From Patiriisocius sp047730165 (lineage in GTDB: Bacteria; Bacteroidota; Bacteroidia; Flavobacteriales; Flavobacteriaceae), in assembly GCF_047730165.1 (NCBI RefSeq), contig NZ_CP159834.1:1178001-1242000 (forward strand): a stretch of DNA of 64,000 nucleotides, written 5' to 3'. Positions within the stretch are counted from its first letter, which is position 1; the number at the start of each line of letters is the position of its first letter. This document shows, piece by piece, positions 8,986 to 17,600 of the stretch. Made by a program: the position numbers and the translations under genes. The notes under the pieces are model-generated. The model was not told the origin of the DNA, did not search any database, and saw nothing but the letters and a program-made list of their open reading frames with translations.

Positions 8986-9650
8986 TATATTTTTCTTTTA
9001 GATTTGTCTTTTCGCGCGTCTCTATATTCTGCGAGAAGCACTTTTACATCGTCGCTCATCTTGTTGTTTATTTCTGCAATGATACTGGAGTCAAAACCAT
9101 AGAGAATACCATCTTCTGCATCATCATCGTCATCGCGTCCTCGTACATTGCGCTCCTTGTCTATAATAAACACATAAGGGCTCGCATTGTTATTATTTAA
9201 AGTGAGATTTGAACCTAGAGAATTAAAAACACGTGTTATCTCTAAGGCGTCACTAAAAGCAAATCGCCACGATGTAGTAGGGGCAATTTCTTCAATTTTG
9301 GTTTTAAGAATAAGTGCTTGGTTACGAGCAGACTTAGGTAGTAAAATAACAAATTGAAATTCTTCAAACTGATGATTCTTTTTGTAAATCTTGTGGGCGA
9401 GATTGTAAGCATACGCTTGGTTGTCTATCAAGTCTTCACCAAAGAATCCTAATACTGTGATTCTATCTTCAAGCTGGACTGTGTTGCCTTCAAGATCATT
9501 GAAGGCTGAAATCTCTATTACGTTTTCTGTCACAACCGGCAGTTTTCCAAAATTGTTTACGCCAGATGCAAAGAATAAATAGACGGTAATAGGTAATAGA
9601 AATAGCACGCCGAGTACTAAAAACTTAAATTTTTGTGGTCGTTCTTCCAT
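8985..9650 (-). CDS. Membrane-anchored SCO-like protein lacking all cysteines
   Basis: A 221-residue protein with one anchor helix (FLVLGVLFLLPITVYLFFA) and a thioredoxin-like body. The segment ITVLGFFGEDLIDNQ aligns by position with VYVVEFFFSTCPSIC of the next gene, and SPYVFIIDKERNVRGR with its C-terminal strand. No cysteine occurs anywhere, so the copper site is lost. The C-terminal part has an Asp-rich loop and a Lys/Arg-rich tail. The start is placed at the ATG at 9650, because the TTG at 9659 falls inside a -7 promoter box. It is likely a diverged SCO paralogue with a non-catalytic role; a plain hypothetical protein is the alternative. Confidence 0.75.
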   Translation of the reverse strand: MEERPQKFKFLVLGVLFLLPITVYLFFASGVNNFGKLPVVTENVIEISAFNDLEGNTVQLEDRITVLGFFGEDLIDNQAYAYNLAHKIYKKNHQFEEFQFVILLPKSARNQALILKTKIEEIAPTTSWRFAFSDALEITRVFNSLGSNLTLNNNNASPYVFIIDKERNVRGRDDDDDAEDGILYGFDSSIIAEINNKMSDDVKVLLAEYRDARKDKSKRKI

Positions 9651-9656
9651 GGATTG

Positions 9657-9664
9657 CAAAAATA
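9657..9664 (-). promoter_or_regulatory. -7 box TATTTTTG, start of the SCO unit
   Basis: A perfect TAnnTTTG box on the minus strand ends only 6 bases before the ATG at 9650, so the transcript should begin at or very near the start codon. No good TTG is seen at the -33 distance. The terminator at 9734-9767 separates this unit from the ctaB-cox operon, which supports an own promoter. Confidence 0.55.
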
Positions 9665-9733
9665 CGACCTAAGAGCTTGACGTCCATAAAATAATGAAGA
9701 ATAATTTATTTGAAACTCTTAAAGTTTCGTCAT

Positions 9734-9767
9734 AAAAAAAAGCCTCGTTCTTACGAGGCTTTTTTTT
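9734..9767 (-). terminator. Rho-independent terminator after the cox operon
   Basis: A perfect 8-bp stem AGCCTCGT / ACGAGGCT with loop TCTT is flanked by A and T runs on both sides, so it can work in both directions. It lies just after the coxIV stop in the direction of transcription. Confidence 0.9.
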
Positions 9768-9790
9768 GTATTATTTCCGAAGAAGAAAGA

Positions 9791-10234
9791 TTAAAAGTCA
9801 AACTTTACATAGTTTGATTTATACACCTCAAATATGTAATCTCCTTCTAGTAATAAGATCATCACAAGGTAGCAAATTAAGAAAATCCCTGTCCATACTA
9901 CAGCACGACGTAACCATTTTGCTTCGTCACGCATGTGCATAAAGTCCCAAGTAATGTAATATGCTTTTACGAGCGTTAACAAGATAAAAATCAAGTTAAG
10001 TGGCTTCATAAAGATAAAAGGCGATAAAAAAATGTTTCCTAGGGTTGCTAATAGACCGCCTTCAAAAGCAGTCATATAAGGTGTTAATAAGAATTCTGGT
10101 TTTATAATACCTAAATACACCTCAACAATTGTGATGATGGATAAGAAGGTGAAAACTCCCCAAATTTTTTGCTCGTTAGATTTAAACTTAACGCGCCCTC
10201 TAAAAATTGCTAAACTGTGTTCTGCGTGTGCCAT
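9791..10234 (-). CDS. Cytochrome c oxidase subunit IV (caa3/COX4-prokaryotic type)
   Basis: A 147-residue protein with three to four TM segments: VFTFLSIITIVEVYLGI, LATLGNIFLSPFIFM, LNLIFILLTLVKAYYITWDFMHMRDEAKWLR and VVWTGIFLICYLVMILLL. The Y-x-x-x-x-F-M-H-M-R-x-E segment is typical of the small fourth subunit of bacterial haem-copper oxidases. It is last in the ctaB-coxIII-coxIII-coxIV operon. Subunits I and II are not in the window. Confidence 0.87.
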   Translation of the reverse strand: MAHAEHSLAIFRGRVKFKSNEQKIWGVFTFLSIITIVEVYLGIIKPEFLLTPYMTAFEGGLLATLGNIFLSPFIFMKPLNLIFILLTLVKAYYITWDFMHMRDEAKWLRRAVVWTGIFLICYLVMILLLEGDYIFEVYKSNYVKFDF

Positions 10235-10266
10235 TGTTGACGTTTAATTTTTTTTAATGCTTGAAA

Positions 10267-11250
10267 TTATACCAAGTAAAAGAATGTGAATACAAATACC
10301 CAAACTAGATCGACAAAGTGCCAGTACAGACCAACTTTTTCCACCATTTCATAAGACCCTCTTCGCTCATAGGTTCCAATAACTACGTTAAAGAAAACGA
10401 TACAGTTAATGATGACACCAGAAAATACGTGAAATCCGTGAAAACCAGTAATGAAGAAAAAGAAATCTGCAAAGAGCGGATGTCCATATTCGTTATGTCT
10501 TAGGTTTGCACCTTCGACCACGAGTTTTCCATCATTGATTATTTTTGCTTCACTCGCTGCTCTTGATAAAACAGTAGGATGACCGTTTTCATCTAGGTAT
10601 TGAGTACGTATCAAAAGATTCTTATCTGCTAAGAAACCTTGCTTTACTTCTTCAAAAGAGAAGGTGGTGTGTGTTACTGTTTCGCCCTCGAACCAGACAC
10701 CATTACTTGCTTCCTGAGCAACTCTGGTCTCAGGAATGTCTAAGGCAAAATCCTTAAGACCTACACGTTCACCGTCTTTGTCTAAAAACTGGATAATTTT
10801 TCCACCCTTTGTTTCGACAGCACCGTAGTCTCCATTAATAAAAGTATTCCATTCCCACGCTTGAGAACCTACGAACACCGCACCCCCAATAATGGTTAAG
10901 AACATGTATATAATAACTTTGTTCTGCTGCATCTTATGGCCTGCATCAACGGCAAGCACCATTGTTACAGAAGAAAATATAAGTACAAAGGTCATAAATG
11001 CCACATAAAACATAGGGGCATCTACACCGTGTAAAAACGGAAAGTGAGTAAACACTTCATCGGCTATTGGCCAGGCGTCCACAAACTTATACCTAGAAAA
11101 ACCGTAGGCGGCTAGAAATCCAGAGAATGATAAGGCATCCGATACGATGAAAAACCACATCATCATTTTACCGTAGCTAGCTTTAAATGGGCGGTTATTT
11201 CCCCCACTCCATACACCTTCGGGAGCTGTTGTATCAACAGTTGTATCCAT
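10267..11250 (-). CDS. Cytochrome c oxidase subunit III with a long soluble insert
   Basis: A 327-residue subunit III. The usual helices are clear (MMMWFFIVSDALSFSGFLAAY near residue 30; GFHGFHVFSGVI and LYWHFVDLVWVFVFTFFYLV at the end). Between the helix ending near SQAWEWNTF and the one beginning FADFFFFITG there is a hydrophilic stretch of about 110 residues (roughly 140-250) not found in the short paralogue next door. Subunit III stabilises the oxidase core and may guide O2 entry. The insert should lie on one face of the membrane. Helix-bundle residues including WHFVD are intact, so a working subunit is expected. Confidence 0.9.
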   Translation of the reverse strand: MDTTVDTTAPEGVWSGGNNRPFKASYGKMMMWFFIVSDALSFSGFLAAYGFSRYKFVDAWPIADEVFTHFPFLHGVDAPMFYVAFMTFVLIFSSVTMVLAVDAGHKMQQNKVIIYMFLTIIGGAVFVGSQAWEWNTFINGDYGAVETKGGKIIQFLDKDGERVGLKDFALDIPETRVAQEASNGVWFEGETVTHTTFSFEEVKQGFLADKNLLIRTQYLDENGHPTVLSRAASEAKIINDGKLVVEGANLRHNEYGHPLFADFFFFITGFHGFHVFSGVIINCIVFFNVVIGTYERRGSYEMVEKVGLYWHFVDLVWVFVFTFFYLV

Positions 11251-11295
11251 AGAAAATTTTAGTTTTTAATAAGCTTCAAAAATACGTTTAATTTT

Positions 11296-11916
11296 TTATC
11301 TCACGAAATAGAAAAAGAAAAACAGATAGATCCAGAGGATATCCACAAAATGCCAGAAAGTCGAGGCTAGTTCTATTCCTAGCGTTTTCCCTTTAGCATA
11401 TCTTTGTCTAGAATGATTATAAATTACTACAAGCAGTGCAATGAGCCCAGCAATAATGTGCGCCAAGTGCATTAAAACGACCAGATATATAAACGAAGTT
11501 GTAATCGTGCTCTCGCTTCCTGTAAAATAATATCCGTTCTGGATGATTTCGTTAAAACCGATAAATTGATAAAAAATAAATCCTAATCCTAGTAAAAAAG
11601 TAAGAACCAAAAGCAGCATTCCAGCGCTGTTTTTCTCTTTTTTAACCGCAGACTTGGCTAAAATCATTGTCACACTACTCGCGACAATTAAGCCTAGACT
11701 CATATAGAAGGCCTCAGGGATTACAAAATCTATCAACCAGTCTGGACGTTCTTTACTTATTACATAAGCACTAGTCAATCCTGCAAAACTCATAGATAAG
11801 CTAATGATCCCAAACCAAAGCATCATTTTTTTAGCACGTATGGTTTTTTCGGCAATCTCTTGATCTTGCTCCGTAATTATAAATTTCTGTTCTTCTGAAA
11901 TCGTTTGCTCCATCAT
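11296..11916 (-). CDS. Cytochrome c oxidase subunit III, short paralogue
   Basis: A 206-residue protein with five TM helices of the subunit III family: MLWFGIISLSMSFAGLTSAYV, a second near FYMSLGLIVASSVTMILA, then LLLVLTFLLGLGFIFYQF, LMHLAHIIAGLIALLVVIY, and the terminal STFWHFVDILWIYLFFFFYFV. The WHFVD motif is shared with the next gene. It overlaps ctaB by 4 bases (ATGA). Two subunit III-type genes in tandem are common in Bacteroidota oxidase operons; which one sits in the final complex cannot be told. Confidence 0.88.
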   Translation of the reverse strand: MMEQTISEEQKFIITEQDQEIAEKTIRAKKMMLWFGIISLSMSFAGLTSAYVISKERPDWLIDFVIPEAFYMSLGLIVASSVTMILAKSAVKKEKNSAGMLLLVLTFLLGLGFIFYQFIGFNEIIQNGYYFTGSESTITTSFIYLVVLMHLAHIIAGLIALLVVIYNHSRQRYAKGKTLGIELASTFWHFVDILWIYLFFFFYFVR

Positions 11917-12806
11917 CTTATAAATTTATCTGCCACAAAAATAACTTGTAAAAGTGTAATATAACTCACACTCACAAGCATTAATTGTTTGGCAGCTTTA
12001 TCTGTTTGTAACTTGTATAGGCGTATGGCATAATACAGCATCCACAACCCTATGGCTCCTATTAGCACAGCGGCCACAACGCTTAGTTTTAAATCTCCCG
12101 TCACGTGAAATGCAGGAATCAAAGAAGCAAGAATGGTCCAGATGGTATATAGAATCACCTGTATCGCAGTGCCTTTATTTCTTTTTCCGTTAGGCAACAT
12201 AAAGAAGCCTCCTTTTTTATAATCTTCAAATAAGAACCAGCCAATTGCCCAAAAATGGGGAAACTGCCAGAAAAACTGAATCATAAATAAAACTCCAGGC
12301 TCAATCCCAAACTCATTTGTCGCAGCAACCCATCCTAGCATAAAAGGGATCGCTCCAGGAAATGCACCTACAAAAACAGACAATGGTGTCTTTGTTTTCA
12401 TTGGCGTGTACATCGCCACATACATAAAAATAGAAATCCCGCCAAACATCGCCGTTTGCGGGTTAATCATATAAAGAACAACAAGCCCAATTAGGGTAAG
12501 CATAACGGCAATCACTCCAGCCATTGGCATAGACATCGTGCCTGCAGGGAGCGGTCTGTTTTTAGTGCGATCCATCAACGCATCTAAATCCTTCTCTAGC
12601 ATCTGGTTGTACACGTTAGACGCGCCCACCATACAATAGCCACCCACACTTAAAAGCAGTAAGGTCATGAAGTCTATCGTCTCACAGCCCAGTAAATATC
12701 CTGCAACAGAAGAAAACACCACACTCACAGAGAGTCTGATTTTTGTGATTTCTGTAAAATTTTTAATTACAGAGACCTTTGTCGCTTGTGTTTGCAGTGT
12801 CACCAC
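11913..12806 (-). CDS. ctaB: Protoheme IX farnesyltransferase (haem O synthase)
   Basis: A 297-residue UbiA-family enzyme that adds a farnesyl group to haem b to give haem O, the first step to the haem of aa3/caa3 oxidases. The first Asp-rich motif is seen at N-x-x-x-Q-x-x-E-x-D-x-D-x-x-M-x-R-T-x-x-R-P-L (about residues 66-88), with about eight TM helices. No ATG exists at the N-terminus; GTG at 12806 (or 12803) is the likely start. It is the first gene of the oxidase operon and overlaps the short coxIII by 4 bases. Confidence 0.93.
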   Translation of the reverse strand: MVTLQTQATKVSVIKNFTEITKIRLSVSVVFSSVAGYLLGCETIDFMTLLLLSVGGYCMVGASNVYNQMLEKDLDALMDRTKNRPLPAGTMSMPMAGVIAVMLTLIGLVVLYMINPQTAMFGGISIFMYVAMYTPMKTKTPLSVFVGAFPGAIPFMLGWVAATNEFGIEPGVLFMIQFFWQFPHFWAIGWFLFEDYKKGGFFMLPNGKRNKGTAIQVILYTIWTILASLIPAFHVTGDLKLSVVAAVLIGAIGLWMLYYAIRLYKLQTDKAAKQLMLVSVSYITLLQVIFVADKFIR

Positions 12807-12905
12807 GTTTTTTATTTCTGAAATATTCCAACTCGAATAGCGTGTTGAATTTCAATGAATTCGGTTAAAATATCCGAAGAAAAATCTAACCGTTTAAATT
12901 TTGTG

Positions 12906-12913
12906 CAAAGATA
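12906..12913 (-). promoter_or_regulatory. -7 box TATCTTTG for the ctaB-cox operon
   Basis: A perfect TAnnTTTG match on the minus strand about 100 bases upstream of the ctaB GTG. A -33 TTG is not obvious. The interval 12807-13023 separates ctaB from a divergent rightward gene and shows no other structure. Confidence 0.45.
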
Positions 12914-13023
12914 CGTTCTACTTGCTTTTTAGGGAAATTTTAGAGTGTTAAATTTCACATAGATACGCAGATGAAAAAGTAAGTTCTAATTGGTATCTTC
13001 GTGTTCATCCAAAATATCTTATT

Positions 13024-13914
13024 ATGAAAATCCAAAATGTTATTGCCATGGCGGTTTTAGTAAGCGCTACGACGATATTTGCGCAGGATAAAAAACAAGA
13101 AAATCAGAATCTGATAGAAATCACTTCTACTATTTATATGTTACAAGATCAAGGGGGTAACATAGGGCTAAGTTTCGGTGAAGATGGCATCTTTATGATT
13201 GATGACCAGTTTGCTAGAAATATTGAAAGTACCCAGGCAACAATTGCAGCAAAAGACAAGCAACCAGTACAGTTTTTAGTAAACACGCATCATCACGGCG
13301 ATCACACGGGAGGCAATATAGCAATGGCTAAAACTGGGACCGTAATTTTCTCGCAAGAAAATGTAAGAAAACGTTTAAAGACAGCCGTTGATGAAAGTAA
13401 AACTAAAGATGGTGATACATCACTACCTATGATTACATTTAGCGAAGACATGAGGTTTCATTATAATGGAGATACCATTTTTGTCTTTCACGTGCACAAT
13501 GCCCACACAGATGGCGACGCTATGGTTTATTTTATGGATAGTAATGTGATCCATACTGGCGATGTTTTTTTTAATGGAAGGTATCCTTATATAGACTTAA
13601 AAAACGGAGGTAGCGTGTTAGGTTATGCAAAAGCATTAAGTAAATTATTGATGCTAACTAATGAGGACACTAAAGTGATTCCTGGCCACGGAGATCTTGC
13701 GACGGTGAAAGACGTCACTTTTACTAGAGATATGCTTTTGGATCTTCATAATCAGATTAGCAAACTTTACAAAGCGGGTAAAACCGAGGCTGAAATCTTA
13801 AGTGTGATTGGTATTACAGAAAAATATGATGCGCTAGGGTATGGTTCAGGATTTATCAATACAGAACGAATGGTGAAGACAGTGTATGCAGATGTGAAAA
13901 AAGAAAATGATTAG
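13024..13914 (+). CDS. Exported metallo-beta-lactamase-fold hydrolase
   Basis: A 296-residue MBL-fold protein with a signal peptide (ending IFAQ, residues 1-21). The zinc motif is complete: HHHGDH gives H89, H91, D93 and H94, a further histidine lies in NAHTDGD, and the final one in VIPGHGD. The pattern (HxHxDH, AHTxGD, GHG) fits periplasmic MBL hydrolases related to quinoprotein relay proteins; a true beta-lactamase role cannot be claimed. It stands alone on the plus strand between the divergent ctaB operon and a broken surface-protein gene. TATCTTCG upstream may be a weak -7 box. Confidence 0.87.
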   Translation: MKIQNVIAMAVLVSATTIFAQDKKQENQNLIEITSTIYMLQDQGGNIGLSFGEDGIFMIDDQFARNIESTQATIAAKDKQPVQFLVNTHHHGDHTGGNIAMAKTGTVIFSQENVRKRLKTAVDESKTKDGDTSLPMITFSEDMRFHYNGDTIFVFHVHNAHTDGDAMVYFMDSNVIHTGDVFFNGRYPYIDLKNGGSVLGYAKALSKLLMLTNEDTKVIPGHGDLATVKDVTFTRDMLLDLHNQISKLYKAGKTEAEILSVIGITEKYDALGYGSGFINTERMVKTVYADVKKEND

Positions 13915-13917
13915 AAT

Positions 13918-15271
13918 ATGCGACTATTATTTAGCATAGTGATTTTGTTTTATTCTGGTAATTTGCTGCAGGCTCAATTTGGTCCACAATAAGTCATTTC
14001 TACTGATGCACTGTTTCCAAGAAAAGTAGCGGTTGGTGACATAGATGGTAACGGAACCCTTGATGTATTATCTGCTGCGCGCACAAGGAACGAATTAGCT
14101 TGGTATAGTAATGAGACTGGAATAGGAGATTTTGGACCTTTGCGATTAATCTCAGAAAGCTCAGAGAATAACGCTATTGTGCCTGGTGATATTGATGGAG
14201 ATGGAGATCTGGACATTATATCATCTTCTGCAGATGGAGATCTTTTTTTTTGGCAAGAGAATATGGATGGATTGGGTAATTTTGGACCCCAACAAATGAT
14301 AGATATAATTAGTGGTGCATTTGATGTAAACCTAAGTGATATTGATGGTGATGGCGATTTAGACCTATTAGGTGGGTCTTTTGAAACAGGTATTTTGTAT
14401 TTGTATAAAAATGATGGAGATAGTAATTTTGAAACAAAGATTGAAATTGGCGCTGCTAATGGGTTTTCAATCAGCACTGCTGATCTAGATGGTGATTTAG
14501 ATTTAGATATTGTGGTTTCTGTTAGCGGTAGTATAATAATAGGGTGGTATAATAATTTGGGTGGCTTTGGAAGCCTACAGACCATTGGAGCTCCAAATAC
14601 TACTTCAACGGTGAATAACTTCCCAATAGATGTAGATGGCGAAGGTGATATTGATATTATTTCTGCTAGTCTTAATGAAGATTTTGGAATCTCTTGGTAT
14701 GAAAATCTAGATGGTTTAGGTAGCTTTAGTCCGTTAAAAATAATATTTACAGATATCAAACCTCAATAACGCCGTCTTCGGCGCAGATTTAGACAACGAT
14801 AATGATGTAGATGTGTTATCTGTTTCTGTAGCTAATAATAAAATATCCTGGTTCGAAAACTTAGATGGTTTAGGGAATTTTGGCCCTCAACAAACCATTA
14901 CTACAAATGCTTTGAGCGCCAGACATGTGATTGCTGCAGATCTTGATAATGACGGGGATATGGATGTGATTTCTGCCTCGCAAAATGACAGCAAAATAGC
15001 CTGGTACGAAAACTTGCATAGTTTAGGCGTTGCAGAACAGTCATTGACAACCATTACTTTAGTTCCTAATCCTACAATGAGTTTTCTTGAAATAAGAAAT
15101 ATAGAGCCATGGCCATTGCAAATAAAGGTGGCAACAGCTGCGGGTAAAATAGTCCTTGAAACTACGCTTTATGAGCAAAACATTGATGTAAGCACGCTGT
15201 CTTCTGGTATTTATTTTATTGAGATAGCGACACAAGAAGCTTCTGTGATTAAAAAGATTATCAAATTATAA
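13918..15271 (+). pseudogene. Broken FG-GAP/VCBS repeat protein with T9SS sorting domain
   Basis: Reading from ATG 13918 gives a signal peptide (MRLLFSIVILFYSG...LQAQ), then a TAA at 13990-13992 where the repeat consensus FGPQQ predicts a Gln codon (CAA to TAA). The same frame goes on with DxDGDGDLD-type calcium-binding repeats to a stop at 14767-14769. A +1 shift near 14750-14768 restores the pattern (ADLDNDNDVDVLS) to the end. The last 70 residues are a T9SS type A sorting domain (LVPNPTMSFLEI ... GIYFIEI ... IIKL). Total length is 3n+1 bases, as expected for one inserted base. The intact protein would have been a secreted repeat protein of about 450 residues. Confidence 0.85.
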
Positions 15272-15278
15272 TACGCTA

Positions 15279-17387
15279 TTAATAATCATAATACCAATTA
15301 AACAAATCTGTACGTAAGCCAAAATTTAACCAAACCGTGCTGGCACTGCTGTTCAACGCATTGTTAATTTCTGGGTTAAAATCGCGATAGATTACACTTG
15401 CATACACTTTTAAGTTGGTAGTTGGATTAATTAAATACCCGCCCTCAAGTTCGGTATGGAAGAAATTTGTGGAGTTTCCTTGTCCCAAGTCATTCCCATC
15501 GTCTGATAGTCTGTTGTCTTCTGTACCGTAGATATTTCCGCCGTAAAAAGGAATGTTGTCTTCATTTAATTCAAGACCTCGTTTAGCAACAATAACCTTT
15601 GCATCACCATACCATCTGTCTTTTCTATAGCGTGCAATCGCAATTAATTCTGAAAAGTTAGCACCTAAGGTATGTGCTAAAGGTTGGTTGTTATGCCCAT
15701 AGTTTAAAATGATCGTATTATGCGAATACGCAAATGGACGCACACGATTGTATTCTGCTTGAAGATAGAGGTTGTCTATCTTAAAGGCATTGTAATATTT
15801 TACACCTACTTGATACCCTGTTTTGTTTTTATAACTGCCTTCGCCACCAAAAACATCACTGGTCGAAAATTCATCTATAATAAACTGCCCATAGAGATTG
15901 ACCTTATCGTTCACTTTGTACTTTCCAGAAAGCCCTAGTAAAGCGTTCCCGCCACGCGATCCTGTGCTAAATTCAATCGCTCTATAAAAAATTACTGGAT
16001 TTAAGTAATTAAAATCAAAACCACGATCATTGTCGTTCTGCCAGATGACAGACTCAAAAAGACCAATATTTAAACGTTCTGTAACGTTGTAGCTCAAGTA
16101 ATGGTTCGCTATATATTTAGTTCTAAAACTTCCATCTGCGGTAACTTCTGGGCGAACGTCACGAAGGGACATCCAGGTGTTTGTGTATTTAAATTTCCAA
16201 AAAGTAGTGTTCAGTTTAAAGTAAGGAAAGGGGGTTGCATTATCACTAAAAAATAAAGAGCGATAGCCATCGCCTAAAAATTGTTTTCCGTGCCCTAGCT
16301 GAACATTGAAATATTTTGAAGGAGTGATAGATACATGACCCGTTGCTACTGGATAATCAAAAGAGTCTTCTTTAAATTGCGCGGCAATCCCGCGACCAGG
16401 AACGATACCTGGATTTCCGCCATCTGGTTTGATGCTTCGCGCATACCGATCTATATAGGCAGGAAACCGCCCTTGACTTTCATAAACCGTAGCATTAAAG
16501 TTAATAGTTTTGCCCAATCCTCCTTGAAAGTTGACCAGCCGTGTGTTATTATAAGTGCTCAAATCATTATCAAAATCACGCCCCACTTGCAAGTCTAAAC
16601 CTGGATCTAGCGTAAACCAATAGTCTTCTCCTTTTATGGTGACAAAGTGTTCATTCCACCATTTACGGCCTAACCAAGTGCTGCGTTCTTTGATGAGGGT
16701 GCTATTTTCTTCTGAAAAGTTATAATACTTGTTTACTTCGCTATAGATATATGGTTTTTGAGCGGTATGCGTATTAGTACCTACACGGTTCATCGCGGCG
16801 TCAAAACGTGTGTACATCTCATGCGATAATGGGATGTTGAGTTGGCTAGAATATTCTTCATTGTCAAAAGGCATATTTTCAATCAGCTCATATTCATTCA
16901 CGAATGTGTCTTTAATTTCTGTTGCTGGAGTGGCCGCTAAGGCTGGATTTGTTGATGCTGCAGTAGCCATAGGATTCATCACAGTTTCTCTTACAACTAA
17001 GGGAAATATAACAGGCATTATAAATTGTGAAATAGCTGGCGTTCCATTGTATGTGGTGGGCACAATAGTCGGCATACTAGCAAAAACTCTAGCCGTTTCT
17101 TCTTTTAGTGCGGCATTATTACTGTCCGTGTAAATCACTTCAAATATACCTTCTGTAGTCACCTCAAATTGAACGTTAAACGGATTGAGTTCTTCTTCTG
17201 ATACAGACGAAGGCACCTTAAAATTGTCGACAAGAAATTGTTGCACTTGGGTGTTAAAACATGAGGGGAGCTCAACGTTTGTAACGTTTCCGCAGGCAGG
17301 GAAGACAGGGTGTTTTTCTAAAGTGTCTACAGATTGAGCAAAGAATAGCGTAGGTAAAAGCAGTAAAAGAGTGAGAATGCGCGTCAC
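15279..17387 (-). CDS. RemB-like gliding/surface protein with TonB-CTD-like N-terminus
   Basis: About 702 residues. After a signal peptide (ILTLLLLLPTLFFAQ) an N-terminal domain of about 110 residues follows (FPACG, second Cys, QQFLVDNF, EETARVFASMP, MPVIFPL), resembling the C-terminal domain of the TonB encoded upstream. The rest (about 200-700) is beta-rich, with many aromatic strands (YGQFIIDEF, VGVKYYNAF) and a Wzi/capsule-assembly-like look. The family is annotated as gliding motility protein RemB in Flavobacteriia. The track frame starts at TTG 17417, but the in-frame GTG at 17387 gives a normal signal peptide and sits about 27 bases after a TATCTTGC box (17414-17421). Confidence 0.75.
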   Translation of the reverse strand: MTRILTLLLLLPTLFFAQSVDTLEKHPVFPACGNVTNVELPSCFNTQVQQFLVDNFKVPSSVSEEELNPFNVQFEVTTEGIFEVIYTDSNNAALKEETARVFASMPTIVPTTYNGTPAISQFIMPVIFPLVVRETVMNPMATAASTNPALAATPATEIKDTFVNEYELIENMPFDNEEYSSQLNIPLSHEMYTRFDAAMNRVGTNTHTAQKPYIYSEVNKYYNFSEENSTLIKERSTWLGRKWWNEHFVTIKGEDYWFTLDPGLDLQVGRDFDNDLSTYNNTRLVNFQGGLGKTINFNATVYESQGRFPAYIDRYARSIKPDGGNPGIVPGRGIAAQFKEDSFDYPVATGHVSITPSKYFNVQLGHGKQFLGDGYRSLFFSDNATPFPYFKLNTTFWKFKYTNTWMSLRDVRPEVTADGSFRTKYIANHYLSYNVTERLNIGLFESVIWQNDNDRGFDFNYLNPVIFYRAIEFSTGSRGGNALLGLSGKYKVNDKVNLYGQFIIDEFSTSDVFGGEGSYKNKTGYQVGVKYYNAFKIDNLYLQAEYNRVRPFAYSHNTIILNYGHNNQPLAHTLGANFSELIAIARYRKDRWYGDAKVIVAKRGLELNEDNIPFYGGNIYGTEDNRLSDDGNDLGQGNSTNFFHTELEGGYLINPTTNLKVYASVIYRDFNPEINNALNSSASTVWLNFGLRTDLFNWYYDY

Positions 17388-17454
17388 AGTGTTTTGGTTA
17401 TCAGTTGATGCTAGCAAGATACAGATTTTTATGATTATTTAAGGCGAAAGAAAA

Positions 17455-17479
17455 AAGCCACCTCGGATGGAGATGGCTT
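17455..17479 (-). terminator. Terminator after tonB
   Basis: AAGCCACCTC and GAGATGGCTT form a 10-bp stem with one mismatch; on the minus strand it is followed by TTTTTT. It lies 120 bases downstream of the tonB stop and before remB, so the two genes are probably separate transcripts. Confidence 0.7.
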
Positions 17480-17600
17480 GATTTTGTTTTAAAATATTCG
17501 CAAGAATATCAGCTGGAGCGGTGCGAAAATTTTAATGAATACCAGATAAAATTACCCTCGACTGCCTTAACATTGATATTGTTGTGGATTCACAAACTAA

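Noticed and set aside
13024..13914. Antibiotic-resistance beta-lactamase
   Set aside because: Zinc motifs fit the wider MBL superfamily, but no feature specific to true beta-lactamases could be shown.
13974..14759. Long open frame on the minus strand across the FG-GAP gene, rich in SPSPSIS
   Set aside because: It mirrors the DGDGD repeats of the plus strand and has no signal or family features.
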